Below, one piece after another: positions 50,618 to 59,285 of a stretch of 64,000 nucleotides of DNA. The notes under the pieces were generated by a model, which had not been told where the DNA came from, made no database searches, and saw only the letters and a list, made by a program, of their open reading frames with translations. Made by a program: the position numbers and the translations under genes. The DNA comes from Priestia iocasae. GTDB taxonomy: Bacteria; Bacillota; Bacilli; Bacillales; Bacillaceae_H. The DNA is taken from contig NZ_JAFBFC010000001.1 of NCBI RefSeq assembly GCF_016909075.1, positions 868,001 to 932,000 on the forward strand, in the 5' to 3' direction. Position 1 is the first letter of the stretch. Each line of letters opens with the position of its first letter.

Positions 50618-50785
50618 AAATGTAAAAATAGCATAAAAAGGCTTACCATTGCAGAAGCAGGTCTAGAAGATGGCAAGAAAGAATATAGTAAGGAAGAAAG
50701 AATAAGTGCTTTAAAAAAATTCCTTCTTGACAATCATCCTTTTTCAAAGGATAATATCAAAAAAATTAGAACTAAAAAACGGTAG
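50618..50785 (+). pseudogene. Possible remnant of a coding region
   Basis: After a stop at 50615-50617 a 55-codon frame has clearly protein-like composition, for example LTIAEAGLEDGKKEYSKEER and FLLDNHPFSKDNIKK, but no start codon or ribosome site. It may be the tail of a lost gene. The proBA promoter lies inside it. Confidence 0.3.
50727..50755 (+). promoter_or_regulatory. proBA promoter
   Basis: TTGACA (50727-50732), exactly 17 bases, then GATAAT (50750-50755): a strong sigma-A promoter placed to start the T-box leader near 50762. Confidence 0.7.
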
Positions 50786-50789
50786 AGGA

Positions 50790-51004
50790 TTAGTAAATCT
50801 AGGGAATGTGATAGAGAGTGAAACCCATCGGCTGAAAGGTTTCTCACAGAAAGCAGATTGAACCTACCTTGTCATACCGCTTATGAAAACATAAGCCGTC
50901 TTCCTTCGTTACAGGAACAAAGTGGATGCTTTAGCATCAATGAAGGTGGTACCGCGGAACGATTTTTCCGTCCTTTTTACAAGGATGGAGAAGTCGTTTT
51001 TTTA
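50790..51004 (+). promoter_or_regulatory. Proline-type T-box leader with terminator
   Basis: Stem I begins with GTGAAACC paired with GGTTTCTCAC (about 50818-50847). A specifier-like loop, GAACCTACC at about 50860-50868, offers CCT, a proline codon. The hallmark AAGGTGGTACCGCGG is at 50943-50957. The competing terminator is at 50958-51004 (AACGA...TCGTTTTTTT). Uncharged tRNA-Pro should switch on proBA. Confidence 0.88.
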
Positions 51005-51037
51005 TTTTAGAAACAGATAAAGAAAGGTACGAAGAGA

Positions 51038-52156
51038 ATGAAAAAACAACGCATTGTCGTCAAAATTGGAAGTAGTTCGTTAACAAACGATTCAGGGGCA
51101 TTATCTGAACAAAAGATGCGTGATCATGTAGAAGCGCTTGCGTTTTTAAAACAACAAGGTCACGAAGTCATTCTAATCTCGTCTGGTGCAGTTGCGGCAG
51201 GATTTGGTTCACTCGGTTATCCAACGCGCCCTAAAACAGTGGCTGGCAAGCAAGCAGCAGCAGCAGTCGGACAAGGATTATTAATGCAAGGATATCTTTC
51301 GCTTTTTAGCGAATACAGCATTGTACCTGCTCAAATGTTATTAACGCGTGAGGACTTTTACAGCCAAGAACGCTTTCGCAATCTTTATTCAGCAATGTCA
51401 GAGCTACTTGATCGCGGCATGCTACCCATTATTAATGAGAATGACTCGGTCTCTATCGAAGAATTAACGTTTGGCGATAACGATATGCTATCAGCACTTG
51501 TAAGTGGCTTTTTACATGCGAATGCGCTCATTATTTTAACCGACATTAACGGCCTGTATGATGGTAATCCAACCGTTTCAAAAAGCGCAAAAAAATATCA
51601 TTTCATTCCAACGGTAACTGATGAATTGTTAGGGGTCGCAGGTGACAGTGGTTCTTCTGTTGGAACAGGTGGAATGAAATCAAAGCTTCTTGCTGCTAAA
51701 AAAGCCCTTTCACTCGGAGTGAGCGTATTTGTTGGAAAAGGAGAAGGCAAGGAAAAGCTTGTCGATATGTTAGCTGGTAAAGGAGACGGAACCTATATAG
51801 GAGGGCCTTTCCAAACACAGATGCAAATGAAAAAGCAGTGGATTGCTCATCATTCTCAAGTAGCAGGTGTCATTGAAATCGATGAAGGAGCTGAAAAAGC
51901 GCTCATTCAAAACGGAAAAAGCTTGCTTCCAGTTGGCATTACAACCGTTATGGGTACGTTTAATGCATTAGACGTGGTCGTCGTTCGAAATCAAAAAGGA
52001 CAAATGATTGGAAAAGGACAAATTCATTATTCGTCCGAGGACCTTCAAAAAGTGAAAGGATTACCTAGTGAGCAAGCGAAAAGCTATTCAATTAATCAAC
52101 GTGCAGAAGTCATTCATCGAGACAATTGGGTGACGGTTGAAAAGGAGCGTGTATGA
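51038..52156 (+). CDS. proB: Glutamate 5-kinase
   Basis: First step of proline synthesis: glutamate plus ATP to gamma-glutamyl phosphate. The 372 residues include the amino acid kinase domain (KIGSSSLT at the N-terminus, [28 protein letters not shown] for glutamate and feedback proline) and a C-terminal PUA domain (about 280-365). It sits behind a proline T-box, so this copy is the biosynthetic one controlled by tRNA-Pro charging. The stop overlaps the proA start (ATGA). Confidence 0.95.
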   Translation: MKKQRIVVKIGSSSLTNDSGALSEQKMRDHVEALAFLKQQGHEVILISSGAVAAGFGSLGYPTRPKTVAGKQAAAAVGQGLLMQGYLSLFSEYSIVPAQMLLTREDFYSQERFRNLYSAMSELLDRGMLPIINENDSVSIEELTFGDNDMLSALVSGFLHANALIILTDINGLYDGNPTVSKSAKKYHFIPTVTDELLGVAGDSGSSVGTGGMKSKLLAAKKALSLGVSVFVGKGEGKEKLVDMLAGKGDGTYIGGPFQTQMQMKKQWIAHHSQVAGVIEIDEGAEKALIQNGKSLLPVGITTVMGTFNALDVVVVRNQKGQMIGKGQIHYSSEDLQKVKGLPSEQAKSYSINQRAEVIHRDNWVTVEKERV

Positions 52157-53400
52157 AGATGAGTGAGTTAATTCAAAAAGCAAAGAAGTTACAGCAAGCA
52201 GCCAAAACATTAAGCATGCTAACAACGGAAGAAAAGAATGAAGCGTTAGCGAAAATGGCAGATCGTCTTTTAAACGAAAAAGCATGGATTGTTGCTGAAA
52301 ATGAAAAAGACATTAAACAAGGTGAACAAAATGGCTTTTCTCCAGCCCTTTTAGATCGCTTACTATTAACCGAGGATCGAGTGGAACAAATTGTTGAGGG
52401 CATTCGTCAGCTAATGGAATTAGAAGATCCAATTGGAGAAGAGATTGAGGCTTGGGAACGACCAAACGGGTTACATATTCAAACAATTCGTGTGCCGCTT
52501 GGTGTGGTTGGAATGGTGTATGAAGCACGTCCGAATGTGACCGTTGATGCAGGGAGTCTGTGTTTAAAAGCTGGAAATGCGGTGCTTTTACGAGGAAGCT
52601 CATCGGCACTTCATTCAAATAAAGCGCTCGTTCATGTCATGAGAGAAGCATTAACTGATTCAGCCATTCCAGCGGATGCGGTTCAATTATTAGAAGACAC
52701 AAGTCGTGAAACAGCAGCGGATATGTTTAAGCTAAATGAATATTTAGATGTACTCATTCCACGCGGCGGAGCCGGGCTCATTCAATCCGTTGTTCAACAT
52801 GCAACGGTCCCCGTCTTAGAGACAGGTGTAGGAAACTGTCACATTTTTGTGGATGAAACGGCACAAAAACAAATGGCAATTGACATTGTCATCAATGCAA
52901 AAACACACCGCCCATCGGTTTGTAATGCGGTGGAAACGGTCTTAATTCATAAAGAGTGGCCTCATATTTCTATCCTGCTGCATGCACTTCATGAGCAAGG
53001 AGTCGAGCTACGTGGAGATGAAAGCTTAGTGTCAACTTATTCGTTTATGAAACAAGTAACAAACGAAGATTGGCAGACAGAATTTTTAGCACCGATTTTA
53101 GCGGTCAAGCTTGTACAAAATGTAAAAGAGGCCATTGTGCACATTGATCAGTATGGAACGAAGCATTCAGAAGCAATTGTTAGTGAGGAAGGCCAAAACG
53201 TAAGCCTGTTTTTCCAAGCAGTTGATGCTGCGGTCCTATATCATAACGCATCTACTCGCTTTACAGATGGTGAACAATTTGGTTACGGAGCCGAGATTGG
53301 CATTAGTACACAAAAGCTACACGCAAGAGGACCGATGGGACTAAGAGCGATTACAACGACAAAAGCGATTGTCAGAGGGACAGGTCAAATTAGAAAATAA
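52153..53400 (+). CDS. proA: Gamma-glutamyl phosphate reductase
   Basis: Second step of proline synthesis: NADPH reduction of gamma-glutamyl phosphate to glutamate semialdehyde. The 415 residues show the NADPH region [14 protein letters not shown] and the catalytic Cys in [11 protein letters not shown]. Start ATG 52153, six bases after AAGGAG; ATG 52159 is possible. ProI/ProC is not adjacent. A decayed mobile element begins about 135 bases after the stop. Confidence 0.95.
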   Translation: MKMSELIQKAKKLQQAAKTLSMLTTEEKNEALAKMADRLLNEKAWIVAENEKDIKQGEQNGFSPALLDRLLLTEDRVEQIVEGIRQLMELEDPIGEEIEAWERPNGLHIQTIRVPLGVVGMVYEARPNVTVDAGSLCLKAGNAVLLRGSSSALHSNKALVHVMREALTDSAIPADAVQLLEDTSRETAADMFKLNEYLDVLIPRGGAGLIQSVVQHATVPVLETGVGNCHIFVDETAQKQMAIDIVINAKTHRPSVCNAVETVLIHKEWPHISILLHALHEQGVELRGDESLVSTYSFMKQVTNEDWQTEFLAPILAVKLVQNVKEAIVHIDQYGTKHSEAIVSEEGQNVSLFFQAVDAAVLYHNASTRFTDGEQFGYGAEIGISTQKLHARGPMGLRAITTTKAIVRGTGQIRK

Positions 53401-53451
53401 AGAGATGAATAAGGGACAAAACTCTTATTTTATCTCCGATTGATCAAGAGT

Positions 53452-53498
53452 AGAGACTCGTTCCATGTTAGGTAAGGATGAAACAAGTCTCTTTCTTT
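53452..53498 (+). terminator. Terminator of proBA
   Basis: AGAGACT and GTT pair with AAC and AGTCTCT, followed by TTTCTTTTA. Confidence 0.75.
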
Positions 53499-53536
53499 TA
53501 CCGTTAGCATAGACCTTCTTCTATGCATTCCTTCTC

Positions 53537-54512
53537 GCACCACTAGGGTATGATAAAGATTCGAAAACTAAGAAGCTTGTGCCTAATGAACGTTCTGAAG
53601 ATATTAAATATATATTTGCAGAAGTAGTTAAAGGTACTACTATACCTGACTTATTAAGGAAGCTTAAAAGTATGGAGATGAAGACAAGGCAAGGATATGA
53701 CTTTAAGTACAATAGTATCCAACGAATTATCACTAACGAAGCATGCAAAGGGACAATCATTAGTAATAGAACAATTGATAGATACTCTAAAATCTTCGAC
53801 CAAAAGAAGAGTGGATTATTGTTCATAATGCACACCCACCTATAGTTGATCAAAATATATGGGAAATAGCTAATAAAGTGGTCAATGAGTATTCATTTAA
53901 AGCCCCGAGAGGATATATCCAACAAGTAATTTGATATACTGTGCGAATTGTGGGAAAGTACAAGGTTGTAACTATCACCCACATATCGACAAGTTTTATA
54001 TTAAACATTGTCAATGCGGTAACAGAAGCTTTTATTATAATTCTGTTTTAACTTTGATTAAGGAGGAAGTAATAAGACATAAGGACAGCCTCATAAAAGC
54101 ACTAGAAATATTAGAAGAAGGTAAACAGGAAGACAATACTGAATATAAAATGAAAAAGTTAAGTAGCAGATTAAATAAGTCTAAAAAGGCTTTAGACAAC
54201 ATCAATTTTCTTTTTGAAGAAGGCGAATATGATATTGTTGAGTACAGACAGAGAAAATCTAAAAGACAAGAAGAAATAAAGCTAATAGAAGAAATATTGA
54301 CACTAGAGAGGGCAGGTAAAACGGCTAAAATTAAAACTGTACAGGAACAAATTAAGGCAATTGATAGTCTTATAGGTAAATAGAATTTTCTGGACGGTGA
54401 AGGCTATTCAGATGAAAAAGTAAATCGTTTATTGCATGTTTTGATTAGTGGTGTATTATGGTCTTACAAAAAAGGTGCGGAATCTCCCGATATGAACATA
54501 ATTTACAAGTAG
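53537..54512 (+). pseudogene. Decayed large serine recombinase
   Basis: The C-terminal half of a large serine integrase. It starts at APLGYDKDSKTKKLVPNE and includes the recombinase domain (FAEVVKGTTIPDLLRKLKS). It shifts frame near 53810, reads EEWIIVHNAHPPIVDQN, and shifts again near 53930 into the zinc ribbon LIYCANCGKV...CQCGNRSFYYN and its coiled coil. After a TAG at 54381 it continues in frame as NFLDGEGYSDEKVNRLLH up to 54512. The catalytic N-terminal domain is absent. It marks an old insertion next to proA. Confidence 0.8.
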
Positions 54513-54550
54513 GGATAATCATTGTTGATTCTCTTTTTTATTTAAACAAA

Positions 54551-54588
54551 AAGAAAAACCCCTAACAGCTAAAAGCCGTTAGAGGGAA
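54551..54588 (-). terminator. Terminator for minus-strand transcription
   Basis: CCCCTAAC-GCT hairpin; read on the minus strand it ends in a TTTTTCTTTTT run. It may end the transcript of the gene at 55071-55961. Confidence 0.65.
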
Positions 54589-54599
54589 AAGGCAAAGGT

Positions 54600-55070
54600 C
54601 AGCCTTTATTTATATAAGGTTATTAAGAACAAAAGATTGACTTCGTCACTCATTCACTTCGTTCGTTCGTTCGTGCAATTCTTTAACTAATAACTATAAT
54701 TCCTGTCTATAGCTATCATTAGTTATTTGGAGAGGAACTTTAGTTCCGAACTGGCGAAGTCATATTCTTTATTACTGTTATAGCAGTTATTTATAATTTA
54801 TTATCTTTACTTCTTCTCTTACTAGTTTACCAACGAACCCTCATTTAAAGGTAGTTTTTAAAAGGGGTTTTTTACCAACTATAAAACTCTTGATACCGCT
54901 GGTTTTCTTTAAAGTCATAAGTTTAGGGATTAACCTGTGGGACCCTGTACGGATTTTGGGATATTTGTTAATCACATGATATTTTAACCAACTAAAGACC
55001 TTTGAATTTAATGGGTTTCTAAATAGTTAGTCACAACGCTAATATTATTCTGTTTCTTACTAAAGTTGCT
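54600..55070. other. AT-rich non-coding stretch with a large imperfect inverted repeat
   Basis: No gene is visible. GACTTCG (54639) pairs with CGAAGTC (54765), enclosing AACTAATAACTATA (54688) opposite TATAGCTATCATTAGTT, and a TTCG tetramer repeated four times at 54658-54673. Other parts hold only short runs. Confidence 0.45.
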
Positions 55071-55961
55071 TTACCACGAGGCAATTTTAGTCACATCATT
55101 ATTTCCTGGTCCTGGTATTCTTAAAGTCTTTCCAAGGTATCTTGCTTCGAAACGGTAATATAATTCTCTTCGACTTAAATCTGTCCCGATAATCAACTTC
55201 CATTTTACTTTTGTTGGAACACCATAGACAGGTATTGTATACTCATCTTGGAATGGTGGTAATTGGCCAGCAGGCATTGGCATTGTTGTATCTACTACTA
55301 CATTGTCAAATACTAATGCTTGAAGCTGTAACTGCTGACCTCCACGAAGAATTTTACCTCTTACTGTAAATCCCAATGGTCCGAATACAGGGACGTTAAT
55401 ATCGAATGGTTTTGAACTTACTTCAGTACCACCTGTTGTACCACCTGTTGTACCGCCTGTTGTACCACCTGTTGTACCGCCTGTTGTACCGCCTGTTGTA
55501 CCACCTTCAATAATAGCAGACCATACAGTACCAGTTCCTTGCTGGCATGTATACGTACCTGAAACAGAATTTCCTTGGATTACACCTACGTAATCACAAT
55601 CGCCACCTTCGTTTGCTTGTCGTCTCTGTGCAGTCACTTGATTGCCGTTAAGTGTAATAAAGATAGTGGCATAGATAGGGTTGTCGTGCGGGTGCGTATA
55701 TACTGCATCAAAAACATTGGAATTTCCTCTACGTGTCCATGTCCATTTCCATTGTTTTTCTTGTCCTACCCATCTTGTACCTAATTGGTCTACTCGAAAT
55801 GATACATTCGTTGGATTACTGTAGTAATGATGATACTGATTGTATTGTGGAGTAACATAATTATATGGATTAGCATAGTAATTTCTATTATCAAGGTAAT
55901 ACGGGGTGCTATTGTAATAAGGACATAGGTAATAATTTGGGAAACCGTAGTTATTATACAT
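55071..55961 (-). CDS. Tyr/Asn-rich protein with GGTT repeats, possibly spore surface
   Basis: A 296-residue protein with four parts: a Tyr/Asn/Pro-rich head (1-50), a beta-rich domain with Trp and Cys (55-155; WKWTWTRRGNSNVFDA, GTYTCQQGTG), a linker of about seven GGTT tetrapeptides, and a second beta domain (185-296). There is no signal peptide. Head and Gly-Thr linker recall coat and exosporium proteins. AGGAGG precedes ATG 55961, and a sigma-K-like promoter lies 42 bases upstream, which supports mother-cell expression late in sporulation. Family not known to me. Confidence 0.65.
   Translation of the reverse strand: MYNNYGFPNYYLCPYYNSTPYYLDNRNYYANPYNYVTPQYNQYHHYYSNPTNVSFRVDQLGTRWVGQEKQWKWTWTRRGNSNVFDAVYTHPHDNPIYATIFITLNGNQVTAQRRQANEGGDCDYVGVIQGNSVSGTYTCQQGTGTVWSAIIEGGTTGGTTGGTTGGTTGGTTGGTTGGTEVSSKPFDINVPVFGPLGFTVRGKILRGGQQLQLQALVFDNVVVDTTMPMPAGQLPPFQDEYTIPVYGVPTKVKWKLIIGTDLSRRELYYRFEARYLGKTLRIPGPGNNDVTKIASW
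55426..55505 (-). repeat. 12-base minisatellite encoding GGTT
   Basis: About six and a half copies of the unit GGTACAACAGGT (minus strand) with third-base variation. Such repeats expand and shrink easily, so linker length probably varies between strains. Confidence 0.85.
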
Positions 55962-56002
55962 AAATATAACCTCCTATCAAGTTGTAGCTAAGAAATACAA
56001 AT

Positions 56003-56032
56003 TATCATATGTAAAATTAAGTGGAGGGTGTT
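56003..56032 (-). promoter_or_regulatory. Possible sigma-K promoter
   Basis: Minus strand: AACA, exactly 17 bases, then CATATGATA, which fits sigma-K (AC then CATANNNTA). It precedes the repeat-containing coat-like gene. The rest of 55962-56214 shows nothing further. Confidence 0.5.
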
Positions 56033-56214
56033 TGGATAATCTGAAAAAATGAAATCAATGCACAAAGGATCTCTAGCTGAGAACTTTCATGAAATAGGGG
56101 TTTGGGAGTTTTGGGGGTGTTGAAATTTGTGTAAATATCGCTTACTTGCTCTTTTTATACAGTTTCATAGAAATGTTTTTTAAACATTAGGAAACCTCAA
56201 AAAAATGACCACAC

Positions 56215-56763
56215 CTATTTCAGTGTAGCCTTCTTCTTAGCACGAATTAAGGTACTTTTACTTATTCCTGTTGTTTCCTCGACTTCTTTATATGAATGAG
56301 TTTCTAACAACTTCAAAGCGTGTTCTAGCTGTTTCTTAGTATATTTGTTTGGTCTGCCCTTCTCTAAAGTCGTCGCGCTGCTTTGCAATAGCCTTACCTT
56401 CCTGAGCACGTTCTACAATCATATCCCTTTCAAACTCAGCAAAGGAACTCATAATATTAAAGATTAGTCTGCCTGCTGGTGTTTCCTCAACTATACCCAT
56501 ATTTAATACATGAACCCTGACTCCCTTTTTAAATAGTCCTTTAATAGTTTTTATAGCATCACCTGGAAGCGGTCTAATTTAGTAATTACTAAAGTGTCGC
56601 CAGCCTCAAGGGTTGATAGCAATTCTTTAAAGTGTGGTCTATCTGCTTTTGTACCTGTGAACTTCTCAGAATGGATTTTTTCACAGCCCTCATTTTCTAA
56701 TACTGTTATTTGTGATTCTAAATCTTGATTAACTGTTGATACCCTTGCATATCCGTATTTCAT
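56215..56763 (-). pseudogene. Frameshifted small serine recombinase (resolvase/invertase)
   Basis: The N-terminal catalytic part is intact: MKYGYARVSTVNQDLESQ with the Ser nucleophile, then VITKLDRF. A deletion with frameshift follows near 56570. The next part reads [23 protein letters not shown] and [22 protein letters not shown] in a second frame. Another frameshift near 56365 leads to [12 protein letters not shown] and a helix-turn-helix (YKEVEETTGISKSTLIRAKK). Two shifts make it inactive. It differs in family from the recombinase at 53537 and resembles plasmid and transposon resolvases. Confidence 0.85.
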
Positions 56764-56874
56764 ATGTAAAAACCCCATTTTCTTTAGTTTATTTATGACA
56801 CTGTGATTATAAATATTACCACTAAATAATATTAGGGCTATACCTACCGATACAGCACCTGATTAGCACCTCTA

Positions 56875-57050
56875 AACAGGCAAGTGAATAGGAAAGAGGG
56901 AAGGGCAAGAACTAGGACAACGAGGGCAACAGGACAAGGCAAGGAAGGACAACAGCACGAAACAAGAAGGGAAGGACAATATGTAATGAATGAAGAACAA
57001 ACGAATGAAAAGAAATAAAGAAAAGAAACAAGTGAACTTAGGCACGATAC
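56875..57050 (+). repeat. Purine-rich tract with clustered GGRCAA hexamers
   Basis: The plus strand is almost free of T. GGGCAA at 56903 and 56924 and GGACAA at 56915, 56932, 56947 and 56974 form an irregular cluster. This could be an iteron or partition-type site of the former element. Confidence 0.4.
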
Positions 57051-57272
57051 ATCAAGGAATAGAATAAAGATCAGGCCTACCAGCATACCCTCACTATAGG
57101 GGCGTGTATGTCCAAATAGGCGATCTGGCACTTACTGTTTATGTACCGTTTTTTAAAACCTTTCCACGCACAATTGGTGCTGCAAAGCAAACATAGTTAT
57201 TACCACTTCTGCTGAAACGACTTTCCAATTAAAGTAATGTAAGTTAGAGTGCTTTAAAATAAGTTAGGTTAA

Positions 57273-57311
57273 ATTAAATTATTTGTAGTTTAATTTACTA
57301 GGTGATATAAT
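57273..57311 (+). promoter_or_regulatory. Promoter with overlapping inverted repeat
   Basis: TTGTAG (57283-57288), exactly 17 bases and TATAAT (57306-57311) preceded by TG form a strong promoter. TAAATTAAA and TTTAATTTA make an inverted repeat around the -35, a position suited to autorepression by the RHH protein encoded downstream. Confidence 0.6.
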
Positions 57312-57385
57312 CTGTGTTTATTTAGTTTACAGTCTCGTCTACATTTGGTAAGTTTAGAATATCAGATGCAGTTTTGGAGGATTAT

Positions 57386-57742
57386 ATGAATATTGAAGAA
57401 TTTTATCAAAGAGAAAAACCAATTGAGAAAAAGTAAATATCAATATATTTAGACACTGACGTAATTGAAGCCTTCGATGAATTTGGAAAAAGTAACGGCA
57501 AAGGTGCAAAAAGTGATCTAGTTAATAATTTCTTAAAAAAGGTTTTTAACATTGGGCAGGAAGATGTCCTTAATAACCTTGGAAAAGAGTTCAATGATCC
57601 TATGAATGAAATAAATTTACAGTTCAATCAAATACACCAAAAGCTTGATAGAATCATAGCTAAAAAAGAAGAACAAAACGAAGAACAAAACAAAGAACTT
57701 CGCCAAGTCTTACTAAAAGTTTTAAAAAACTTAGAACGTTAA
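57386..57742 (+). pseudogene. Ribbon-helix-helix protein gene with a premature stop
   Basis: ATG 57386 follows TGGAGG with good spacing. The frame reads MNIEEFYQREKPIEKK, meets TAA at 57434-57436, then continues without another stop to 57742. The second part has an RHH fold (ISIYLDTDVIEAFDEFG, then KSDLVNNFLKKVF) and a coiled-coil tail (NQIHQKLDRIIAKKEEQ). The total of 118 codons fits small plasmid copy-control or partition proteins. One base change (AAA to TAA) would explain the defect. Short, so not obvious as an open frame. Confidence 0.65.
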
Positions 57743-57821
57743 TATAGTCAAGAGTGTGCTAACATGGGAGTAATAAACATTGATAGCACCTCTTTAATTT
57801 CTAATGATTTCTTTGAGTTCG

Positions 57822-58154
57822 TCAAATGTGTCTAACAGGTATTCGATAATTTTCTTGATTGCTTTCCTCGTAAAAGTGTTCGTCGCTGTCTGACGAATAA
57901 ATTGATTCATCAATGACTTCAACTACCGCATATATTTTACGCTTTAGCTTTTGTTTACCGCTTATTTGTTCCTTATTTCTATAGTTGTAACCAACTCTAA
58001 TAACACCTAATTGTCCTTTCTGAAACCAGCCTTTTTGCCAACTAGTTATTGAAAATGTATTTTCAACTTTATTTGATGCTAAGAAATCGTTAATAGCCCA
58101 TTTCTTTGGATTACAGAAGAATGTCCAAAATCCTGTAGATTCAACTCTTTCCAT
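57822..58154 (-). CDS. EVE-domain protein, C-terminally truncated
   Basis: A 110-residue protein with the first two thirds of an EVE domain: TGFWTFFCNPKKWAINDFL, SWQKGWFQKGQLGVIRVG and KIYAVVEVIDE. EVE domains have a PUA-like fold and bind modified bases such as 5-methyl- or hydroxymethylcytosine in DNA, often beside nucleases. The family usually has 150 or more residues; here the frame ends at RIPVRHI, while an EVE-like end (LDTFDELKEIIRN) follows in another frame at about 57837-57796, so a deletion with frameshift is likely. It starts 21 bases after the HrgA-like gene. Confidence 0.7.
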   Translation of the reverse strand: MERVESTGFWTFFCNPKKWAINDFLASNKVENTFSITSWQKGWFQKGQLGVIRVGYNYRNKEQISGKQKLKRKIYAVVEVIDESIYSSDSDEHFYEESNQENYRIPVRHI

Positions 58155-58175
58155 CTTTATGCCTCTTATGTTTCT

Positions 58176-59114
58176 TTAATAAAGCTTAATCTTTTCTAAT
58201 AGCTGTTCACTTGTATATAACTTATCGTAATGTTCTCTTATAATCTCTTTAGTATTTAGATCATTTCTAATTCTTTTAATGAATTTACTAAAGTCTGGAT
58301 TTTCCTTGCATAATTTATTTACTGTTTCCCAATCAATATCTTTCTTTGGTTTAGCGGGGAATAGTATTTCTGAAGAGTCGGGTTCTTCTACATTTAATTT
58401 AATAATTCCTATTCCAAATGATGTTGTTAATCGCTTTAATTCACTCATAAATTCATCATCATTTAAAATCTTAGCAGTAACTAGATAGCCTTCGTTAGCC
58501 CATGTAGAGTTAGAGACTGTTTGAAAAAATGCTTTCCTAATGTTGGTGAAATCTAGCTCTTTTTTTAGTTCGAAGGAATATATTTTTGACAACTGGCCAC
58601 CATGAATTAAGCCAAAGTCTAACACCTCTGATTCCCATTCTTCTATAGGAAAGTTAATTCCGACAATATCAGGGTGTAGCCATTGGGTAAAAGAACGCTT
58701 TAAGGACTTTTCGTGATAAATAGTCTTTGTATAAACATTTAAATATGTGTAGGCGAAGTAAGATAAGAGGGGGTGTAAGTCCCGTTCAGAGTATAAGGGC
58801 TTTTTATATACTTTCTGCCTTACTTCCTCAACTACTGGCTTATTTGAGATAGCTTGAATATGGACTGGCTGTAATTCTTTCATAAAGAACTTTTTGGGCT
58901 TAGTATCAATCTTGATAAAAGGTGTTTCAGGGTTGTCTTTTAAATCTACATATATTTTAGCCCCCATAGTTCTCCATGGAGTTTTTCCCTTTGTTTCTAC
59001 CAACATGTCATATTTATTTTCCACAGCGTATTCCCACATTTCTTCTGCGGTTAACGGTTGTTTTGATTCCTGTAATATTTTCACCGCTAGTTCTCCGAAT
59101 GTTAATCTATTCAT
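58176..59114 (-). CDS. HrgA-like protein: HARE-HTH plus nuclease-like domain
   Basis: A 312-residue cytosolic protein. Residues 1-70 form a HARE-HTH domain (LTFGELAVKILQESKQPLTAEEMWEY, then TPWRTMGAKIYVDLK), a DNA-binding fold found in restriction proteins, ASXL and HB1. Residues about 100-290 look like a PD-(D/E)XK nuclease, with Asp in VLDFGLIHGG and E-x-K in YSFELKK. This is the HrgA (COG2958) layout; in Helicobacter pylori hrgA replaces a restriction gene beside its methylase. No methylase is present here. GTGAGGTG precedes ATG 59114. Operon with the EVE gene. Confidence 0.7.
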   Translation of the reverse strand: MNRLTFGELAVKILQESKQPLTAEEMWEYAVENKYDMLVETKGKTPWRTMGAKIYVDLKDNPETPFIKIDTKPKKFFMKELQPVHIQAISNKPVVEEVRQKVYKKPLYSERDLHPLLSYFAYTYLNVYTKTIYHEKSLKRSFTQWLHPDIVGINFPIEEWESEVLDFGLIHGGQLSKIYSFELKKELDFTNIRKAFFQTVSNSTWANEGYLVTAKILNDDEFMSELKRLTTSFGIGIIKLNVEEPDSSEILFPAKPKKDIDWETVNKLCKENPDFSKFIKRIRNDLNTKEIIREHYDKLYTSEQLLEKIKLY

Positions 59115-59285
59115 GAGTTAACACCTCACTATTTTAAAGTTCTGACTAATACTATATTACCATAAATCCCCTGATGGATTTTTAATTATGTAGCTAAAAG
59201 TACCCTAAATAGTTCTTCAATTGCAAGTACATGTTGGTAGAGGTATTTAAAAGAACTTTAACATTCAGTTACTAAGGTGCTAAAA

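Larger units (their letters stand above)
56764..57385. other. Non-coding plasmid-like region
   Basis: Contains a strongly purine-rich tract (56875-57050), a stretch resembling a T7-like promoter core at 57088-57102, and the promoter and operator of the RHH gene at its right end. No gene is supported. Confidence 0.45.

Noticed and set aside
55426-55505. Tandem repeats considered as a CRISPR array
   Set aside because: Units are 12 bases, directly adjacent without spacers, and in frame within a protein.
57088-57102. Sequence resembling a T7-type phage promoter core (TCACTATAGGG)
   Set aside because: Only 11 bases match and no phage RNA polymerase gene is present; most likely chance.
56844-57131. 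Minus-strand 95-residue hydrophobic open frame
   Set aside because: No ribosome site, and its hydrophobic composition is explained by reading the complement of the purine-rich tract.
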